Assembly (NCBI RefSeq): GCF_028471905.1 | Contig: NZ_CP116902.1 | Location: 2,020,501-2,084,500, forward strand | Direction of reading: 5' to 3' | From: Aneurinibacillus uraniidurans | Lineage (GTDB): Bacteria; Bacillota; Bacilli; Aneurinibacillales; Aneurinibacillaceae | DNA: 64,000 nt | Translations under genes and position numbers: made by a program | In this document: one piece after another, positions 7,058 through 15,355 of the stretch | Position numbering within the stretch: position 1 is the stretch's first letter | How the letters are laid out: each line of letters starts with the position of its first letter | Notes under the pieces: model-generated | Databases searched by the model: none | Told to the model about the DNA's origin: nothing | Seen by the model: only the letters and a program-made list of their open reading frames with translations

Positions 7058-8425
7058 TTACTTTTTTAGTGTTTCTTTTATAATGAATCGTCTGTCAATA
7101 TAGAAAGCTACTATAAATGCCAATAAACTAGTTAAAAGCATATTACCATACGTTCCAAGCGGTAATGGTTTGCCTTCAAGATGGATATTACTCGAACGAT
7201 ATTCGAATCGTTTTACAGCGTGTTTAGCAGTTAAAAGGTCTTCTTGTTTAGCGAGATCTTCTAACGGCGCTTCAAATGCATATCTGTTTGGTGAATCGCT
7301 ATGGATGAAGAGCGTCTCTTTAGCATTACCTTCTTGACTCCAACGTTTGATATCTGCTGCAGCTAGTGATTTCGCGTTGCCACCGGGTATGATCATTTTA
7401 TCCAATTCCAGGGCATTTGATATTTGATGTCTAGCTACTATAGTAAGATTATGTTTTGTAGTGATTGGGGCATCTGAACTTGAAACAGTCAAGACTTGTG
7501 TCGTTCCTGTATCTGCGTAACTATCAAATATAGAAGACAATGCTATTTCGTCCATACCGTTATACAATAATACACCCATCTGTTTCTTATTCCAATGGAA
7601 TGCACCATTTAGTATATAGGTTGCAAATTTTAGGTCCATACGAAAAGGATCGACCTTTGGATTTTTAACGAAATGGTAGGAAGGGTAATTCATTTCTTTC
7701 GCTATTTTTGCAGCAATGGGTTCTCCTACCTTCTGAGATATCACGTGTAGCACAGCATCGATACCTGCACTTTGTCCAGCCGAAGTTACGATATTTCCAT
7801 CGTGAACATACCGCACATCCTCTTTCCATCGTGTATCCGTAAATTTCCTGCTTAACGGACCCATTGCTTGCCAGTGCGTGGTGGCTGATTTCCCTTTTAA
7901 TAATCCTGCATCGGCGAGATTCCCTGATCCTCCACAAATGCTCAAGAACGTGGTTTTACTGCTAGAATGTTGTTGAATCCATGCGCGAGTTGGTTGATAT
8001 TCTTTTTCGTCAACAATAGGCATAAAAGGAACTACGATAATATCTGGACTTTTTCCTACTAACGTATCTAATTCTTTATACGAGTAATGCGGTACTACAT
8101 CCAGTCCACCCGATAAAGACTTCACGTTTTTGTCGGGTGCAACCGCGTATACATTATAAGCGCCTGTCATAGAGAACAGTGCGTATGGAATGAGAAAATC
8201 GAAGTCCTCCGTTACGATCCCTGCACCTCCTAAAACGACTGCCACTGTAGGTTTATTTGGATTGTATGGAGGTACTTTTACTCCTTGTAGGGACGGAACC
8301 GACTCATGACGGACCGACCCGTAAAAGTCATTCTGAGAACGGCTAAGCTGGAAAAAACCAACCCCTCCTACAAACACAACAAAACTCACTATATAAACAG
8401 CCAAACGTAATAATACTTTTTTCAT
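7058..8425 (-). CDS. Membrane-anchored DJ-1/PfpI-family protein
   Basis: A 455-residue protein. An N-terminal hydrophobic helix (about residues 8-25) acts as signal or anchor, and a second hydrophobic helix near the C-terminus (about 428-446) is followed by basic residues. The middle holds a DJ-1/PfpI glutamine-amidotransferase-like domain: TVAVVLGGAGIVTEDFDFLI, DIIVVPFMP, and the nucleophile-elbow sequence FLSICGGSGNLADAGLL with its Cys. A second half (from about residue 260) repeats strand patterns of the fold. It resembles GlxA-type proteins but has no AraC DNA-binding domain; it seems to be an extracytoplasmic form. The start at MKKVLL follows AAGGAGG by 10 bases. It lies downstream of a TCS on the same strand. 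Confidence 0.75.
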   Translation of the reverse strand: MKKVLLRLAVYIVSFVVFVGGVGFFQLSRSQNDFYGSVRHESVPSLQGVKVPPYNPNKPTVAVVLGGAGIVTEDFDFLIPYALFSMTGAYNVYAVAPDKNVKSLSGGLDVVPHYSYKELDTLVGKSPDIIVVPFMPIVDEKEYQPTRAWIQQHSSSKTTFLSICGGSGNLADAGLLKGKSATTHWQAMGPLSRKFTDTRWKEDVRYVHDGNIVTSAGQSAGIDAVLHVISQKVGEPIAAKIAKEMNYPSYHFVKNPKVDPFRMDLKFATYILNGAFHWNKKQMGVLLYNGMDEIALSSIFDSYADTGTTQVLTVSSSDAPITTKHNLTIVARHQISNALELDKMIIPGGNAKSLAAADIKRWSQEGNAKETLFIHSDSPNRYAFEAPLEDLAKQEDLLTAKHAVKRFEYRSSNIHLEGKPLPLGTYGNMLLTSLLAFIVAFYIDRRFIIKETLKK

Positions 8426-8661
8426 TTTATTTTTTCCTCCTTGCAATCATAATTTGTTTAATTTACATTACCCATGTAAGGTATATAAGACACCTGATTT
8501 CCCCTCCCCCGGAAAATTTTATTGAATTACCTTCCTCATAATGGAACTATACACTCGTATCATGAACTGAATATGAACTGGCTCTGAAAAACTCACGGAC
8601 GTTTCCTTGTGATATTCTCCTTTCGTGATGTGAGTGAGTATGTGCCCTCCTATGTACAAAA

Positions 8662-8685
8662 AAATACCGCCAAATGGCGGTATTT
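8662..8685 (-). terminator. Terminator of the first TCS operon
   Basis: AAATACCGCC-AAAT-GGCGGTATTT is a perfect 10-bp stem, followed on the minus strand by seven T. It sits 6 bases past the kinase stop codon. Confidence 0.85.
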
Positions 8686-8691
8686 CTGTGA

Positions 8692-10065
8692 TCACTGTGG
8701 CAGTTTTACTTCGAATGTTGTACCCATCCCTAGTTTACCTGATACTTGAATATCTCCTTGATGCATATCAACGATTTGTTTAACAATCGATAAACCAAGA
8801 CCATTTCCTTTAACAGAAGAATTGCGTGCTTTGTCTACTTTATGAAAAGGCTTAAAAATATCCTCCTGTTCTTCCTCCGGAATGCCAATCCCGTTATCTG
8901 TGATAGATACTGTGTTCTGATTGTTTTTCATCATCGTTTTAATGAGAATCTTACCGTGGACAGGCGTGAACTTTATACTATTGCTCAGTAAATTAACCCA
9001 TACCTGACTGAGCTTATCTTCATCGGCCTGAACGAGTAAAGACTCCAATTGAAGATCCATTTCAATTTCTTTTTCACTCCATTGTGGCTCAAGCGCAATG
9101 ACGACTTTCCGAAGCTGCTCATCGAGTCGATACGTGTTGATATTTAGCGGCTGACTGTCCTGTTGAAGATGAGATAACTGCAGTAAATTTTGACTTAACC
9201 TAGATAACCTCTCACTCTCCTCTTCAATAATGGTCAAATAGTGAATCCGACTCTCCTCACTTATCTGCTTATGCTTCAATGCCTTAGTAAATCCAGAAAT
9301 AGAGGTTAAAGGCGATCCGATCTCATGTGAGACGTTGGCCACAAAATCTCGCCGCATTCGATCCAGCTTACCGAGTTCTTTCGCCATCTGGTTAAAGCTA
9401 GCACTTAAAACACCGATTTCATCCTTGCGTTTAGTAGGAAGCTCGATATCAAATTGTCCTTTCGCCATGTTTCGGGTAGCTTCCGTCAAACGGAGGATGG
9501 GATTTACAATATAACGTGCAGCAATAAGAATAAGAAAACTTCCAAAAAACAAAATAATAACGTACATCAGATGAATGGAATTCATCGTTTCGTCCCCCGC
9601 GCTATTCTGCTTCACGGTTACACCTAATACGTATGGCTGCCCATTCGCTTGAAAAGGAATGCCTATGACAGGTAGAGGAACAGAATACGCATGAGGCGAG
9701 GAGTCTGAACCGTCTGCCTGGTTGATAACAGTAGCCTTATCCCTTGCGATCACACGTTCAATATCATGAGGCTGAATCTGAAACGTCCACTCTTTTTCGT
9801 TAAGAAGAGATTTCCCCTCCTTGTTATAAAGTTGAATAAGGGTAAGAGAAAGTCCGGATAGGTTTTGCATAAACGGGATTACATCCGCAGAAGGTGTCGA
9901 TTGATACGTTTTTATCATTTGATTGCCGTTCGAGATAAGAACTTCTTGAATCAAATCTTGTGTTCGGTCTTGATATACCCAGGAAGCAAAGAGAAAGGCC
10001 ACAGTCAGACTTAACATTACGATCGAGACGAATATGAGCACAACGCGAGTATATAGCGACTTAAT
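8692..10065 (-). CDS. Sensor histidine kinase (OmpR-type partner), apparent ATT start
   Basis: A 457-residue kinase if it starts at the ATT proposed here. It has two membrane helices (about residues 9-28 and 165-185) bracketing a 130-residue extracytoplasmic sensor, then HAMP (about 187-238, TRNMAKGQFDIELP), a DHp H-box VSHEIGSPL with His near 247, and a HATPase domain with VWVNLLSNSIKF, DNGIGIPEEEQ and GNGLGLSI. The gene follows the regulator by 1 base. No ATG, GTG or TTG lies where the ribosome site GGAGGT (10074-10079) points; ATT at 10065 is 8 bases from it. An in-frame ATG 24 codons upstream lies inside the regulator gene and has no site. A mutation of a normal start is an alternative explanation. 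Confidence 0.85.
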   Translation of the reverse strand: MKSLYTRVVLIFVSIVMLSLTVAFLFASWVYQDRTQDLIQEVLISNGNQMIKTYQSTPSADVIPFMQNLSGLSLTLIQLYNKEGKSLLNEKEWTFQIQPHDIERVIARDKATVINQADGSDSSPHAYSVPLPVIGIPFQANGQPYVLGVTVKQNSAGDETMNSIHLMYVIILFFGSFLILIAARYIVNPILRLTEATRNMAKGQFDIELPTKRKDEIGVLSASFNQMAKELGKLDRMRRDFVANVSHEIGSPLTSISGFTKALKHKQISEESRIHYLTIIEEESERLSRLSQNLLQLSHLQQDSQPLNINTYRLDEQLRKVVIALEPQWSEKEIEMDLQLESLLVQADEDKLSQVWVNLLSNSIKFTPVHGKILIKTMMKNNQNTVSITDNGIGIPEEEQEDIFKPFHKVDKARNSSVKGNGLGLSIVKQIVDMHQGDIQVSGKLGMGTTFEVKLPQ

Positions 10066-10066
10066 C

Positions 10067-10741
10067 TTAGTACACCTCCAACCGATACCCCAAACCACGA
10101 ATGGTGACAATCCGAAACTCAGATTCAAATTCGGCAAATCGTTCCCTTAACCGTTTGATATGAACATCCACCGTTCGCTCGTCACCTTCATAATCGATCC
10201 CCCAGATCTGTTCAATGAGAGTATCCCGTGTAAACAACTGACTCGCGTAGCTCCCCAGTTTGTACAGCAGCTCAAATTCCTTCATGGGAATCGTTATAGC
10301 CTTACCATCTGTATATTCCACCTGATAACTCTCACGATTTAGCAACAAGCTTCCGAGTTTTATTTTATTAGAAATAGAAATACGATATCTTCTTAACAGG
10401 GCTTTCACGCGGAGAACAAGCTCTACCGGATCAAATGGCTTTACTAAATAATCATCTGTCCCAAGCTTAAACCCATGAATTCGATCCTGTGCTTCTCCTT
10501 TTGCAGTGGTCATCAAAATAGGCATATCCCCAAACTCTCGAAGTTTTGTACATAAAACCCAACCATCCATTTGCGGCATCATAATGTCCAAAATCACCAA
10601 ATCAATGGAATTATTTTCCGCATAGTCCAATGCCTCTACCCCGTTTGATTTTTCAACAATATCAAACCCCTCATCTTTTAAGTACAATGAAACCAACTCA
10701 CGAATGTGAGGTTCGTCATCCACGACTAATATCCTTACCAA
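10067..10741 (-). CDS. OmpR-family response regulator
   Basis: A 224-residue regulator. The receiver domain has the acidic pair at residues 8-9, the phospho-acceptor Asp52 in VILDIMMPQMDG, Thr in MTTAKG and Lys in YLVKPFDP. A C-terminal winged helix follows, with RTVDVHIKRLRER and TIRGLGYRLEVY. The start is a TTG 7 bases after AAGGAGAGG; longer frames upstream have no ribosome site. The partner kinase follows directly. Targets are unknown; the membrane DJ-1/PfpI gene and the methyltransferase further downstream on the same strand are candidates. Confidence 0.93.
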   Translation of the reverse strand: MVRILVVDDEPHIRELVSLYLKDEGFDIVEKSNGVEALDYAENNSIDLVILDIMMPQMDGWVLCTKLREFGDMPILMTTAKGEAQDRIHGFKLGTDDYLVKPFDPVELVLRVKALLRRYRISISNKIKLGSLLLNRESYQVEYTDGKAITIPMKEFELLYKLGSYASQLFTRDTLIEQIWGIDYEGDERTVDVHIKRLRERFAEFESEFRIVTIRGLGYRLEVY

Positions 10742-11078
10742 ATGTAATCCTCTCCTTTTATCTCTACCATAAAAAAGAACAATAGCATTTAATTTCAAGA
10801 AATCCCTTATAAAATCCTGTAGGAAAGCTGAAAGAACAGACCTGCATGTGAAAAATGTCAGTCTGTTCTTTCCTTTAGTCTCGTCAAAACATGTCACCTA
10901 TTGAACAATCTTCCAATCCGGCACCTCTAGGGATACTCTAAACCAGGTTCATGAACTGAATTATAGAAAAATTTAGAAGTTAACTTCCATATCTTCGTAC
11001 ACTCCAGCGGTGCATTTCCTGTCTCAAATTGTTCAGTCACCATGCGTATGGGAAAGTTATGCATCTTTTTAAAGACAA
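10742..11078. other. Intergenic region upstream of the first TCS, up to the IS element
   Basis: About 340 bases without a convincing gene. It must hold the promoter of the TCS operon (minus strand). The right part runs into the left end of the IS element at 11079. No other structure was found. Confidence 0.5.
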
Positions 11079-11113
11079 GGCTCTGTTAAAGAATATTGTT
11101 GATATTTGATGAC
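11079..11113 (+). repeat. Left terminal inverted repeat of the IS1595 element
   Basis: Starts GGCTCTGTTAAAG. It matches the right end over the first 13 bases and then imperfectly, with TGTTGAT shared. Confidence 0.85.
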
Positions 11114-11170
11114 TTACCGAAATCTTGGTATAATAATTATGAGAACAAGTATTCGGTGGAGGGTGTCAAA

Positions 11171-12186
11171 GTGAGCAAAGCGTTCAGTAACTTTTTAAAG
11201 TATATCGACAAATTACCACATACCCAAAAAGAGCAGGTATATCAATGGGTAAAACGTTATGTTGACCCTGCATCCTCCGTTGGTGGTCGGTTAATTAATG
11301 AAATGCGAGAAACCCGTTTTAAAGATGGTTTTGAATGTCCTCATTGTGCTTCTGAACACGTTGTCCGATTCGGCAAAGTCAAAGGTCGTCAACGCTACCG
11401 TTGCAAATTTTACCGATACCACTAATACAGTTCTCTATCGCACCAGAAAAGGTGACGAATGGATTACATTTGTGGACTGTATGTTCAAAGGCTATTCCCT
11501 GCGAAAATCGGCTGAAATCGTAGGGGTTACTTGGGTTACGCTTTTTTTACTGGAGACATAAATTGTTATCCGCCTTAAAACAAATGGATTTTGACCATTT
11601 TGAAGGTATCGTTAAAGTTGACGAGACCTATTTCTTATACTCTCAAAAGGGGCAACGTGGCATTACAGAACGGAAGCCTCGAAAGCGTGGAGGAAAATCC
11701 AAACACAGAGGAATCAGCCACGAACAAGTATGTGTCCTTGTTGCCAGAGACCGTACAAAAGCAACTGTGTCCAAAGTTTCTTGTATGGGGCGTATTGTGA
11801 AACCCAAAGTTGAAAAAATCATTGGCTCTAAACTTTCCTCCAACAATGTGCTTGTAACTGATGCTTGGAGAGCCTACAAAACCTATGCGAAAGAAAAAGG
11901 ATTAGAGCATTACCGAATCAAGTCAGATGATGGAAAGCACGTTATTAAAGGCTTATATCACATTCAAAATGTCAATAGCTTTCATTCTCGGCTGAAGAAA
12001 TGGATTGACCGTTTTAAAGGTGTCGCTACAAAATATCTCGACAATTACCTTGCTTGGTTCTTGTTTATTGATAGTCGCAGTAACGAAAGCACTAAGCAAC
12101 ATATTAAAGAGCTTTTACTAACATCATTTTTATTTGAAATGACAGATACTTATGATAGTTTAAGGTTGTCAAAGTTCAGTGCTTAA
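11171..12186 (+). pseudogene. IS1595-family transposase with two frameshifts
   Basis: Three consecutive frames together give one ISXO2-type transposase. Part 1 (11171-about 11408) has the N-terminal helical region and the first half of a zinc ribbon (CPHC), then RYRCK. The second CxxC of the ribbon is missing because a short deletion near 11408 shifts the frame. Part 2 resumes as FTDTTNTVLY and ends at a run of T near 11545, where one extra T turns FYWRHK into a stop. Part 3 (11563-12186) carries the catalytic region with IVKVDETYF (first Asp), VLVTDAWRAY (second Asp) and NSFHSRLKKW, the DDE/DDN-type core. The start is a GTG after GGAGGG. It cannot make a full enzyme without frameshifting. 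Confidence 0.88.
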
Positions 12187-12204
12187 AAATAGTGAGGTGA
12201 AATA

Positions 12205-12678
12205 ATGTTTAACCCAATTACCGATTATGATTTCAGGATTATTTCAAATGATAAATCCTCTCACATAACCTTTACTCTTGTTGAATATATGCATCAGCGA
12301 TTACCAAGTTTGTCTTGTACAATTGAGGTCTTAGATAATAAATTTACAGGTTGGAATACAGATGTATGGTTCTCTCTTTCTGATTTACATTCATTTATTG
12401 ATGCTTTAGAACAGTTAGAAAAAACGAGACAGGGTAAGGCTTGTTTAAGTGCAATGACTTATGAAGATTTCAATATTACTTTTGAAAGTTACAATAAAAA
12501 AGGGGATATTGTTTCCTTATATTCCCTATCAAACTCTAAATTTAATAGTGAAATATCCATAATGAACACCTTAAATGGTGGCTTTCAAATTGACTCAGAA
12601 TATTTTTCAAAATTGTTGAGTGATTTCAAGAAATTCACCTCAGTTTCCGAACTAAAGTCTGATATTGATTTCTATTAA
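12205..12678 (+). CDS. IS passenger gene, WapI/DUF6228-like immunity-type protein
   Basis: A 157-residue soluble protein lying inside the IS ends, 19 bases after the transposase, with ribosome site GTGAGGTGAAATA-ATG and its own terminator. The pattern FTGWNTDVWFSLSDLHSFIDALEQL, then GKACLSAM and a D-x-V motif, resembles from memory the WapI-type immunity/DUF6228 fold (beta strands, then an ELxxFxxxLxxL helix, then beta strands). WapI protects Bacillus from the tRNase toxin WapA, but similarity here is at fold-pattern level only. No toxin gene is nearby. It may be an orphan immunity gene carried by the IS or an unrelated small protein. Confidence 0.6.
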   Translation: MFNPITDYDFRIISNDKSSHITFTLVEYMHQRLPSLSCTIEVLDNKFTGWNTDVWFSLSDLHSFIDALEQLEKTRQGKACLSAMTYEDFNITFESYNKKGDIVSLYSLSNSKFNSEISIMNTLNGGFQIDSEYFSKLLSDFKKFTSVSELKSDIDFY

Positions 12679-12698
12679 GATTTACTTTTTAAGGATAA

Positions 12699-12723
12699 GG
12701 AAAGCCTTTATTGAAGGCTTTCC
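12699..12723 (+). terminator. Terminator of the IS passenger gene
   Basis: A perfect 10-bp stem GGAAAGCCTT-TATTG-AAGGCTTTCC, followed by ATTATTAT. It lies inside the right end of the element. Confidence 0.75.
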
Positions 12724-12729
12724 ATTATT

Positions 12730-12764
12730 ATATCTAAAAATCAACATTTACCTTTAACAGAGCC
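12730..12764 (-). repeat. Right terminal inverted repeat of the IS1595 element
   Basis: Read inward on the minus strand it begins GGCTCTGTTAAAG, matching the left end exactly for 13 bases. Confidence 0.85.
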
Positions 12765-12773
12765 AAAAACAAA

Positions 12774-12798
12774 AAGAGCCGCAGTATTAGCGACTCTT
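12774..12798 (-). terminator. Terminator of the secreted-protein gene
   Basis: AAGAGCCGC (12774-12782) pairs with GCGACTCTT (12790-12798) with one G-U. A T-run follows on the minus strand. It lies directly beside the IS target site. Confidence 0.65.
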
Positions 12799-12813
12799 CA
12801 CAAAAAATAATCA

Positions 12814-13278
12814 TTAATTAAGATCAAACCGGACATCAGAAACTTTCCACGTGTTTTTATCTTTCGTTAAGGTTATATAACTAGTCGTCATAACACTCTC
12901 ATTAGCATAGTACGGGAAATGTTGAGTGATATAAATATTTTTCTTATCTTTGGAATAAGATATTTTAGCTTTTTTATCATTTGCCCAGTGAGCAACGTAA
13001 TAGAAGTCAGCACCAGCTTCGTACATATCAAGAATATCTTGTATAGCTTCTGATGTATAATACGGAGCCATTATTTTCTTAAAAGAGGTCGGATTGGAAG
13101 GATCAGCTTTATCTTGCGCCTTCTCGATCTTTTTTAAATAGTCAATGACTTGCTTCGATGTCATTGTAGTGTCTTTCTTTTGTGTAGTTGATTTAGCTTC
13201 TACAGGCAATGTGTTGAACGAAGGTGTGATGGAAATGGTTAACGCAAGCATAGAAACGGAAACAAACTTTTTAAACAT
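12814..13278 (-). CDS. Small secreted protein of unknown function
   Basis: A 154-residue protein with a clear Sec signal peptide (MFKK, then a hydrophobic core, cleavage probably after VEAKS or near it at residues 26-29). The mature part starts with a Lys/Thr-rich linker, then a helical region (SKQVIDYLKKIEKAQ) and a beta-rich end with ISYSKDKKNIYITQHFPYY and TLTKDKNTWKVSDVRF. This is the layout of small NTF2/DUF-type exported Bacillus proteins. I do not recognise the family. The ribosome site GGGAGGGGAAG lies inside the resolvase remnant. It is on the same strand as, and just downstream of, the flavin/TCS operon. Confidence 0.7.
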   Translation of the reverse strand: MFKKFVSVSMLALTISITPSFNTLPVEAKSTTQKKDTTMTSKQVIDYLKKIEKAQDKADPSNPTSFKKIMAPYYTSEAIQDILDMYEAGADFYYVAHWANDKKAKISYSKDKKNIYITQHFPYYANESVMTTSYITLTKDKNTWKVSDVRFDLN

Positions 13279-13405
13279 ATCTCTTCCCCTCCCGTTCTTT
13301 ACTTTCTCGATATAAAGATGCGCGACTCACCTTTGTAATCTCACATATTTCTTTTATCGTATATTTGCCTGTCTTGTAAAGCTCTATTGCTTGTCCTTCT
13401 AATTC
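13271..13405 (-). pseudogene. Remnant of a resolvase/invertase C-terminal HTH domain
   Basis: The minus strand reads, without a stop for 44 codons, a helix-turn-helix of the serine-recombinase type: AIELYKTGKYTIKEI, then CEITKVSRASLYR, ending KEREGKRYV and TAA at 13271-13273. This is the HTH_7 motif that closes Tn3/Hin-type resolvases. No start codon or catalytic domain is present; its left end fuses directly into the last codons of the histidine kinase gene in another frame. It is a truncated relic, pointing to a past mobile element here. Confidence 0.7.
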
Positions 13406-14646
13406 TTATACGTAATCGGGAGACTGACGGAAACATGTGTCCCCTTCCTCTCCGTGCTCGTAACATGGATTTTCCCGGAATGGGCGTGAATAATCCAGTT
13501 TGCGATAGAAAGTCCCAGTCCCGATCCCTCTGAATGACGAGTTCTGGATTTATCACTACGATAGTATCGGTCAAAAATATAGGGGAGATCTTTCCTTGGG
13601 ATTCCGATCCCATTATCGATTATATGGATGATCGCTCGAGAATTCTTCACACTACTCTTGACGGATATCGAGCCATTTTCCTTGGTGTATTTTATAGCAT
13701 TATCTAACAAGATAACAAACAGTTGTTTTAGTCTTTCCCTATCACCTATCATTCTTATAGGGGAAATGTCAGCTGTTATTTGTATATTTTTTAGAATGGC
13801 TAAAACTTCAAAGTCCTTCACCACTTGATTAAGAATTTCATCTACCTGTACAGGTTTCTCAATAATCTGTAATTGATTGGAGTCGGAACGTGCTAACGTT
13901 AGTAAATCGTTAGTCATTTTTGACATATAGTCAATTTCTCGGATAACCTGATGAATGGTCTCGCTTTCTTGAATAATACTGGCATCTGGATGACGAAATA
14001 AGTGCTCAAGGTTCAGTTTTACAACGGAAAGAGGCGTACGCAATTCATGTGAGGCATCTGCAACAAATCGCTGCTGCTTCTCCCAGGAAACACCAATTGG
14101 AATTAATGCTTTATTGGCAAGATAGATTCCGGCTATAAGCGCAATAAACACACTCAAGAAGGAGCCAAAGCCAATCACCATGAGTAACCGGTTTAACATT
14201 TCGTTTTCGCGTTTTAGGTTATATACAATTTGTATATTCTTTACAGGGGAATAAATTTTCTTCTCTGCTACAGACATTGTTAAAACGCGATAGGACCCTT
14301 CTTCGATGGAAGTAGTTTGAAGTCCTGTCGTATTTAATAATTGAGAAAAACGTGCTGGATTAATTTTGGATAATGAATCCTGCGGAAGAACCTGATATAG
14401 CTTACTGTTATTTTCCCAAAGCAAATAGACAAGTCGATAATTTTCCTCACGCTCCGGGCTTAATTCGTCCTTTATTTTCCCCTTTTCCTGGAGCAAGTGA
14501 TTTTTCTTTTCGATTATAGTTTGGTCAACTTGATGATATAAACTATAATGTGTATAAACATAGATGATAACCCCAAAGGTGTTTTGGAGAATAAAAAACA
14601 CAAGTGCATTTAACATGACAAGCCGGCGTTTGGTCTTTTTAAACAT
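13399..14646 (-). CDS. Sensor histidine kinase of the flavin/electron-transfer operon
   Basis: A 415-residue kinase with a membrane helix near residues 12-33, an extracytoplasmic loop of about 120 residues, a second helix near 156-178, a DHp H-box DASHELRTPL with His at about 200, and a HATPase domain with LLDNAIKYT, DNGIGIPRKDL and GSGLGLSI. There is little room for HAMP between helix 2 and the H-box, a compact CiaH/YkoH-like form. It starts 9 bases after the regulator stop. The last residues (LPITYKN) run into a resolvase remnant, but the catalytic domain is complete. Confidence 0.92.
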   Translation of the reverse strand: MFKKTKRRLVMLNALVFFILQNTFGVIIYVYTHYSLYHQVDQTIIEKKNHLLQEKGKIKDELSPEREENYRLVYLLWENNSKLYQVLPQDSLSKINPARFSQLLNTTGLQTTSIEEGSYRVLTMSVAEKKIYSPVKNIQIVYNLKRENEMLNRLLMVIGFGSFLSVFIALIAGIYLANKALIPIGVSWEKQQRFVADASHELRTPLSVVKLNLEHLFRHPDASIIQESETIHQVIREIDYMSKMTNDLLTLARSDSNQLQIIEKPVQVDEILNQVVKDFEVLAILKNIQITADISPIRMIGDRERLKQLFVILLDNAIKYTKENGSISVKSSVKNSRAIIHIIDNGIGIPRKDLPYIFDRYYRSDKSRTRHSEGSGLGLSIANWIIHAHSGKIHVTSTERKGTHVSVSLPITYKN

Positions 14647-14655
14647 TCTTCTGAT

Positions 14656-15327
14656 CTACTCCTTTAGCATATATCCCACACCCCGGACTGTCCGAATTAG
14701 ACGGTCATACTCAAAAGGAGCTAATTTTTTTCGTAAATAGTGGATGTAAAGATCAACGATAGCATTTGTTGTTTCGGATTCCATGCCCCATACTCTCTGA
14801 AAAATTTGGTCTCTAGTTAAAATTTGCTCTTTGTTTTGAATGAAATAAAAAAGTAATTCATATTCCTTAATGGTAAGTTTTAAGGCCGTATCGTTTATAA
14901 ATCCTTCATGCTGATTGGTATCTACAAGAATAGGGCCGTATGTTAATTTCCCTTCCATTCCTATTTTGCCAGCTCGCCGCAGCAATGACTGAACTCTTGC
15001 TAAAAACTCTTCCGTAGCAAATGGTTTCACAATGTAATCATCTGCTCCAGAATTTAGCCCCTGTACTTTATCTTCAATCCGATCCTTGGCAGTTAGAAAT
15101 AACGTAGGTGTTTGATAGCCTTCCCTTCGTAATTTTTTAATGAGTGAGAAACCATCCATTATTGGCATCATAACATCAAGAACGAGCAGATCGTACTCGG
15201 ATAAAGAGGCTCTTAAATAGCCTTCCTCCCCATTTTCAGCCTGATCAACCTCATATTGTTCTTCCTCTAGAATTTTCGAAATGATTCTTCTTAATGGCAA
15301 GTCGTCTTCTACAACCAAAACACGCAT
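14656..15327 (-). CDS. OmpR-family response regulator of the flavin/electron-transfer operon
   Basis: A 223-residue regulator with the acidic pair at 8-9, phospho-acceptor Asp51 in LLVLDVMMPIMDG, FLTAKD and IVKPFATEEFL, then a winged helix with AIVDLYIHYLRKKL and TVRGVGYMLKE. It begins 28 bases after the RnfD-like gene on the same strand and is followed by its kinase, so the TCS is the distal part of the operon. The 11-bp-spaced direct repeat in front of the operon (17533-17550) is a natural candidate for its own binding site. Confidence 0.92.
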   Translation of the reverse strand: MRVLVVEDDLPLRRIISKILEEEQYEVDQAENGEEGYLRASLSEYDLLVLDVMMPIMDGFSLIKKLRREGYQTPTLFLTAKDRIEDKVQGLNSGADDYIVKPFATEEFLARVQSLLRRAGKIGMEGKLTYGPILVDTNQHEGFINDTALKLTIKEYELLFYFIQNKEQILTRDQIFQRVWGMESETTNAIVDLYIHYLRKKLAPFEYDRLIRTVRGVGYMLKE

Positions 15328-15355
15328 TCTTCCCTACAACTCCCTACATCATTTT

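Larger units (their letters stand above)
11079..12764 (+). mobile_element. IS1595-family insertion sequence with passenger gene, transposase inactivated
   Basis: The element spans 1686 bases. Both ends begin GGCTCTGTTAAAG when read inward and share TGTTGAT further in. The flanking octamers are AAAGACAA (11071-11078) and AAAAACAA (12765-12772), a 7-of-8 match to the 8-bp target duplication typical of IS1595. Inside are a broken ISXO2-like transposase and a second gene in the same orientation, both inside the inverted repeats. IS1595 members are known to carry passenger genes. The transposase has two frameshifts, so the copy is non-autonomous. Confidence 0.85.

Noticed and set aside
7665-7937. 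A 90-codon frame inside the DJ-1/PfpI gene
   Set aside because: Same strand but another frame, without ribosome site and with an unnatural Arg/Cys-rich composition.
10742-10897. N-terminal extension of the first response regulator
   Set aside because: The receiver domain starts at MVRILVVDDE behind a good ribosome site; the upstream codons look random.
13341-13613. A 90-codon frame overlapping the kinase 3' end
   Set aside because: It crosses kinase catalytic motifs and the resolvase relic in a third frame and has no homology I can see.
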